Assembly (NCBI RefSeq): GCF_040954835.1
Contig: NC_090697.1
Span: 9,726,001-9,790,000 of the forward strand
Direction: 5' to 3'
Origin: Lepisosteus oculatus
Taxonomy: Eukaryota; Chordata; Actinopteri; Semionotiformes; Lepisosteidae
Length of the DNA: 64,000 nucleotides
The translations under genes and the position numbers were made by a program. Position 1 is the first letter of the stretch; every line of letters begins with the position of its first letter. This document shows positions 59,776 through 64,000 of this stretch, piece by piece. The notes below the pieces were generated by a model, which had not been told where the DNA came from, searched no databases, and worked only from the letters and a program-made list of their open reading frames with translations.

Positions 59776-61629
59776 ACTACTTCTTTATTTTTTAGTTTTG
59801 TACACACTGAGGATTGGTGTTAGTGCTATAAAAATATTTTCCTAAGGCAGTCACTTATTTTAAATTGACCATCTGCATTTTGTCATACAACATTTGGTTG
59901 GTTTTCCATTATAGTAATTAAGTACAGATTTCTATATAATATTCCATTTTAGTGATAAGCAGTAACAGAATTAAAAGATCAATCCTGTGATCTTAAACAA
60001 AAGTATACTGGTATTTGTGGTACTAAACCAAAAAGAAAGTCTGTTTATTTGAAGCATGTTTCTCTTTTCTTTATTATACACAGCTTTCCTTTTACTGCTG
60101 ATAAAAATATGATAGTCATAAATAAAGCAGACAGTTTTTAAGAAATGGTATTGCACTTTTAAAATTGTTTTTGTTTTACAAGGCAAAGAAATTGCCCGTT
60201 CGACTGTGAAAAGCTGGTTAAAGGTAAATGTCACGCATAGATTGTCTTTATGAGAACCTATGATGCAATCTGCCATTTAAGCTCTTCTGTCTGATTGTTA
60301 AATATCTCACTTTAATGGCAGGCACCAGATGGTCTTTCCAACAAGTGGAGTGGGATTGTTTACCACTTGTGTATTGCATGTGAAAATATCACACTAATTT
60401 GACTAGATAGAAGACGTCATTCCTCTGCTTGTAAAAGTGTACATGACATTTTGGTTTGCTTGTCTTGACATAACTAGAAGGTGGCAATTTGGATTTTAAA
60501 AACATTTTTGGACAGTATCTTTCTTTAAACCTTGTTTGTTACTTATATTTGGCAGGTTTTGAGAGATTTACTGTTGTTTCTGACAGAATTGTATTCACTG
60601 GATGTGGTCTTGCCATCTAAATTGACCCTAGCTTTGATTCTACACATGCTACACAACTATCTGTACGACTGCTGCCTGACCTACATCCTTCCGCCCTTCT
60701 ATTGATCTGTATTAAAAAATATATTTAAGCAGATGCCCAGAAAAAGCAGTGTTTTCAGTAAAACAGTATCCTGTATATTATTTGTATACATTGTTCTACT
60801 ACCCGACTTAAACGTGCATTGTTTTGATGTAAAAGTATTTTTTACCCTCTCTGTGAAGGATGTTAGGCATTATAATTTTGATTTTAAAAAAGCATATGTG
60901 TTGTAAAAGGGAAAACATGAAATAAAATAAAAAACACTTCTAGAGCATATTGTTCCATAAATTACAATGCCTTTTTACTTAGAGTACAAAATATGACACT
61001 GTATTTTTAATAGAAGCTTATTTCATTCTGCTTCTGTAAACAAAATTTCATGTACATGGTAGTGTAGTTTTGCTTTATGTGGGTGGGTTGTAGACATGCA
61101 AGACAGACTATTATTTATGGTTTCTTGCATGGATACCATTTTGAAGTCCTTTTGGTGCTTTAGCTAATAAACCTTTAATGTATCTGCTGTTCAACTCAAA
61201 ATACTTGTAAAACCGTAACTCAGTGTCACAGAAACTGCCAATTTAAGACTACCAGGTAGATAAGAACAAGCCTTATAGTTTGTATTATTCTTTCTGGTGT
61301 GCATCCAATCCACTGCCTAGCATGTAGGTATTAATTGGGTTAAAGCACCTGTTCCATTTTATGTCAATACCATATCAGATTACAAAGTGTATTGGTCATA
61401 GCAGTGCTTTGCACATTCTGTTCTGTTTAACGTTATGTAACTTCCTGTGATTAGGCCTAGATGCACTTGCTGAGCAGTACCTTATGCTTTGAGTTATTGA
61501 TTATCTTGCTGTGGTGGCATTTTCCATAGATTATTCTTATAAAATAGGCTTACATGAAATGGAAATTTTGAGAAGAACACAATGTTTGCAAAATGTTACT
61601 TATAAAGGCAATGACTATTAAAATGACTA

Positions 61630-61960
61630 TTTCAGTTTAGTTCAGTTTATTTGTCCTATGCACAAGTGCAATGAAATGCTTATTTACATGCATGCTCCAA
61701 TGCAAAGAAATTAAAGGAATCACCAAGAACAAAAACACTGAACAGTTTTTTGACAGTGTAGTGTCCCTGTCACTATACTGGGGCATTAGGACCCACACAG
61801 GCTGCAGGGTGAGCGCCCCCTACTGGCCCCACTAATACCTTTTCCAGCAGCAACCTTAGTTTTTCCCAGGAGGTCTCCATCCAGGTACTGACCAGGATCA
61901 CACCTGCTGAGCTTCAGTGGGTTTTCAGCTGTGAGTTGCAGGGTGATATGGTTGCTGACA
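61630..61960 (-). repeat. 5S-SINE head joined to a different LINE-type tail
   Basis: Minus strand: the 5S-like head (GGTACTGACCAGGATCACAC on plus at 61884-61903) and body up to ACTGTCAAAAAACTG, then no Deu core or usual tail but CATTTCATTGCACTTGTGCA and AATAAACTGAACTAAACTG. Either a chimaeric SINE or two adjacent insertions. Confidence 0.6.
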
Positions 61961-62649
61961 TTAATGCAATCCCTAACGTTTTTATGAAACACTTCTGTGA
62001 CAGATTTCGATTTTATTTTTGAGGGGAAAGGTTACAAATGACTTGAGCACATTCAGGCAATCTTCCAACAAAAGCATGGTTTTTAAATATTTTTACTGAA
62101 TTGGATCATCCTCATGTTTACACCCCAGCTTCACAGATCAAAATAAACACAATAAACGCAAACAACACTGTAAACATACTTACACATCTTGGGTTCATAT
62201 GTTGAAAACACATTGTTGTGTAAAATATTTCAAAAGATTATCTGACATTGTCCACTGTAACAGCTTTTTGCAATATGAAAATACATATAACAAAAAATAA
62301 CTTTCTCAAGTTTCTGAAGCATTTTACATGATTGCAGGTTTCCTTTAGAAAATAAAAGGCTGGAATCCAGTTACACATTACGAATCTGTGATTGGTAAAA
62401 AATATAATTATATTTCTAAGTGTTTTTCATCCTAAAGGATATTAAAAGACTTTATATATAAGAAGGGACACACTGTGCAGCAGTCATTATGTGATAGTGG
62501 TTCAGATCAGGTAGAGAAACTGGGAAATTGCTTCACCAATTTAATTAAATGATCATACACAATATGTATCTGTTCTACTTTCCAGATATTTCGCAATGAT
62601 GGGCTTACAGTGAAAATACGGAATCATAATGTATTTAATTGATTGACCC

Positions 62650-63060
62650 GAAACACTCTATAATGTCAAAGTAAAAACAAATTTCTATAGATCCTCATAA
62701 ATTAATTATAAATATAAAACAGAAAATAACCAATTGTGTAAGTGTTCACCCTCCTTGTGTCAATATTGGTAGAGGCAGAAATTGGACCCATGAGTCTCCT
62801 TGGAGAAGTTTCTGTCAGCTTTGCACATCTGGACACTGCAGTTTTTGCCCATGCTTCTTTGCAAAATTGCTCAAGTTCCCTCAAGTTGGATGAGGACGTG
62901 CGGTGACCAACAATGTTCAGCTCCTGATAGAGATTCTCAATCGGGCTTGCAAAATTGCAAAAAACCCGATTAAAATACATTATAATTCCATATTGTAACA
63001 AAATAAAATATGAACAAGTCCAAAAGGGTGAATACTTTTATGGCCACTGTATACAGTAGC
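62650..63060. mobile_element. Tc1-like element, internally deleted
   Basis: Shows the fish element pieces GTTCACCCTCCTTGTGTCAA, CAGCTTTGCACATCTGGACA, TTTTTGCCCATGCTTCTTTG, GATAGAGATTCTCAATCGGG, and the terminus AAGGGTGAATACTTTTATGG followed by CCACTGTATA. The transposase part between about 62945 and 62955 is missing, so it is non-autonomous. Superfamily from recalled termini. Confidence 0.5.
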
Positions 63061-63842
63061 TGAAGCTAATAAATAGAAGCAACAAAATATTCCACACTCT
63101 TCAAATATGCAAATAAATAAAGATACCTTAAAATGTATAATAGTTTTAATTATAAACAGAAGTGAGTATTTGTACATTACCAGCTTATTTTTAAACTTAT
63201 CTGTTTAGAATTAAAATCTGTCCCCTCCAACAAAACGTGTTTGTGTTGATTGATTGTCTCAGAAACTGTAGGCCACAGAGAATCTTTGCTTTTCTACTGT
63301 TACAGTTCAGACAGATTCTGTACGTTTGGAAAAATTCTGTTATAGAGCTCTTCAGTGGTACAGGTCACACTATTCAGATATAAAAGCTTAGTCATTCAAG
63401 AACCCGGATGATCAGCAAGGTCTGTATGAGCGTTAGTACGGAGGTTGATTAGTCCCCCAGGAGTCATGTCCATTTCTTGTGTACTGTCATTCCCTTAAAA
63501 CAAGGTGCATTATGGAACCAATCAACCTAATTATTAGCACTCAAGGACCAATTATAGTGCTAAGATCTTTGAGAGACTTTTAGTGAAGCATGACAGCTGT
63601 TGGATTTAAGTATGTTGTAAGGGTATCAATAAGATTTACTAGCATATTCTCCTTGGTAACACATGTACTGTGCGAAAAATGTGAGCTCGTAGAGGTCAAA
63701 TAATCATTTGATAACCAATAACAGTCATGACAGATTCTATTTCTTTTTTTTTGCTTAACAACAACAAAAACAACAATAATAATAATAGTTCATAATGATA
63801 CTGTTATTGATTTTGATTACACTGTTACCGTATGATTGCCAT

Positions 63843-63870
63843 TGTGAGTTGCAGGGTGATATGGATGCTG
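63843..63870 (-). repeat. Tiny 5S-SINE head fragment
   Basis: GTGAGTTGCAGGGTGATATG is identical to the 5' end of the reverse SINE copies at 34555-34575 and 61932-61951. Confidence 0.5.
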
Positions 63871-64000
63871 GCATAAGATACTGCTAACTTCATCACCACC
63901 AAGCTACCTTGTTACTCAAATGACTTAGTTTTATTAGCTTTGAAACCCTGATTTCCTTGTATTTAAAATTCTGCAATTTTTGTAACACTATATCTGCCAG

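Larger units (their letters stand above)
55147..64000. other. Large cfap61 intron, repeats only, right edge
   Basis: No exon was recognised after 55146, although cfap61 must continue with its second half. The stretch holds a decayed LINE (55690-56720), a retroposon tail with a 5S-SINE head (61630-61960) and a deleted Tc1-like element (62650-63060); elsewhere it is AT-rich with no ORF of interest. Confidence 0.6.

Overview
The window is nuclear DNA from a vertebrate, most likely a ray-finned fish. The genes are split into many small exons with GT-AG introns, the proteins are strongly vertebrate-like, and introns and spacers are full of fish-type repeats: 5S-rRNA-headed SINEs with a Deu-type core, tRNA-headed SINEs, L2-type LINE ends, and hAT and Tc1-like DNA transposons. 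Several of these repeats remind me of non-teleost fishes such as gar, bowfin or sturgeon. That is recall, and I would not assign a species. There is no prokaryotic, plasmid, CRISPR or viral gene content.

Four protein genes can be rebuilt exon by exon with consistent splice phases. (1) About 1855-12272, minus strand: a CD109-type thioester protein of the alpha-2-macroglobulin/complement family. Its N-terminal macroglobulin domains are here; the signal-peptide exon was not found, and the bait, thioester and C-terminal part lies beyond the left edge. (2) 21039-25594, plus strand: naa20, catalytic subunit of the NatB N-terminal acetyltransferase, complete in six exons (178 aa). (3) 26505-36745, minus strand: crnkl1, the HAT-repeat spliceosome protein, complete in 14 exons (720 aa). 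(4) 37402-55146 and onward, plus strand: cfap61, an axonemal radial-spoke/CSC protein, with the first 16 coding exons present (661 aa) and the rest beyond the right edge. naa20 and crnkl1 are tail-to-tail. crnkl1 and cfap61 are head-to-head over about 650 bp, which suggests a shared promoter. The naa20-crnkl1-cfap61 order matches human 20p11.23 as I remember it; the CD109-type neighbour does not.

The most interesting signals are in splicing. One crnkl1 intron is a textbook U12-type AT-AC intron: ATATCCTTT donor, exact TTCCTTAAC branch site, AC end, and correct reading frame only with that junction. One naa20 intron has an exact U12-type GTATCCTTT donor. Two adjacent genes, one of them a spliceosome component, therefore appear to depend on the minor spliceosome. 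The CD109-type gene also has a GC-AG intron.

Between the genes and in introns lie a hAT element with an intact 8-bp target duplication and a broken ZBED-like transposase, a 1.1-kb foldback element whose arms hold tandem repeats, nine 5S-SINE copies or fragments (one with an unusual 3' tail), a decayed reverse-transcriptase LINE, and an AT-rich near-perfect palindrome. I found no previously undescribed multi-gene system; the novelty is in splicing features and repeats.
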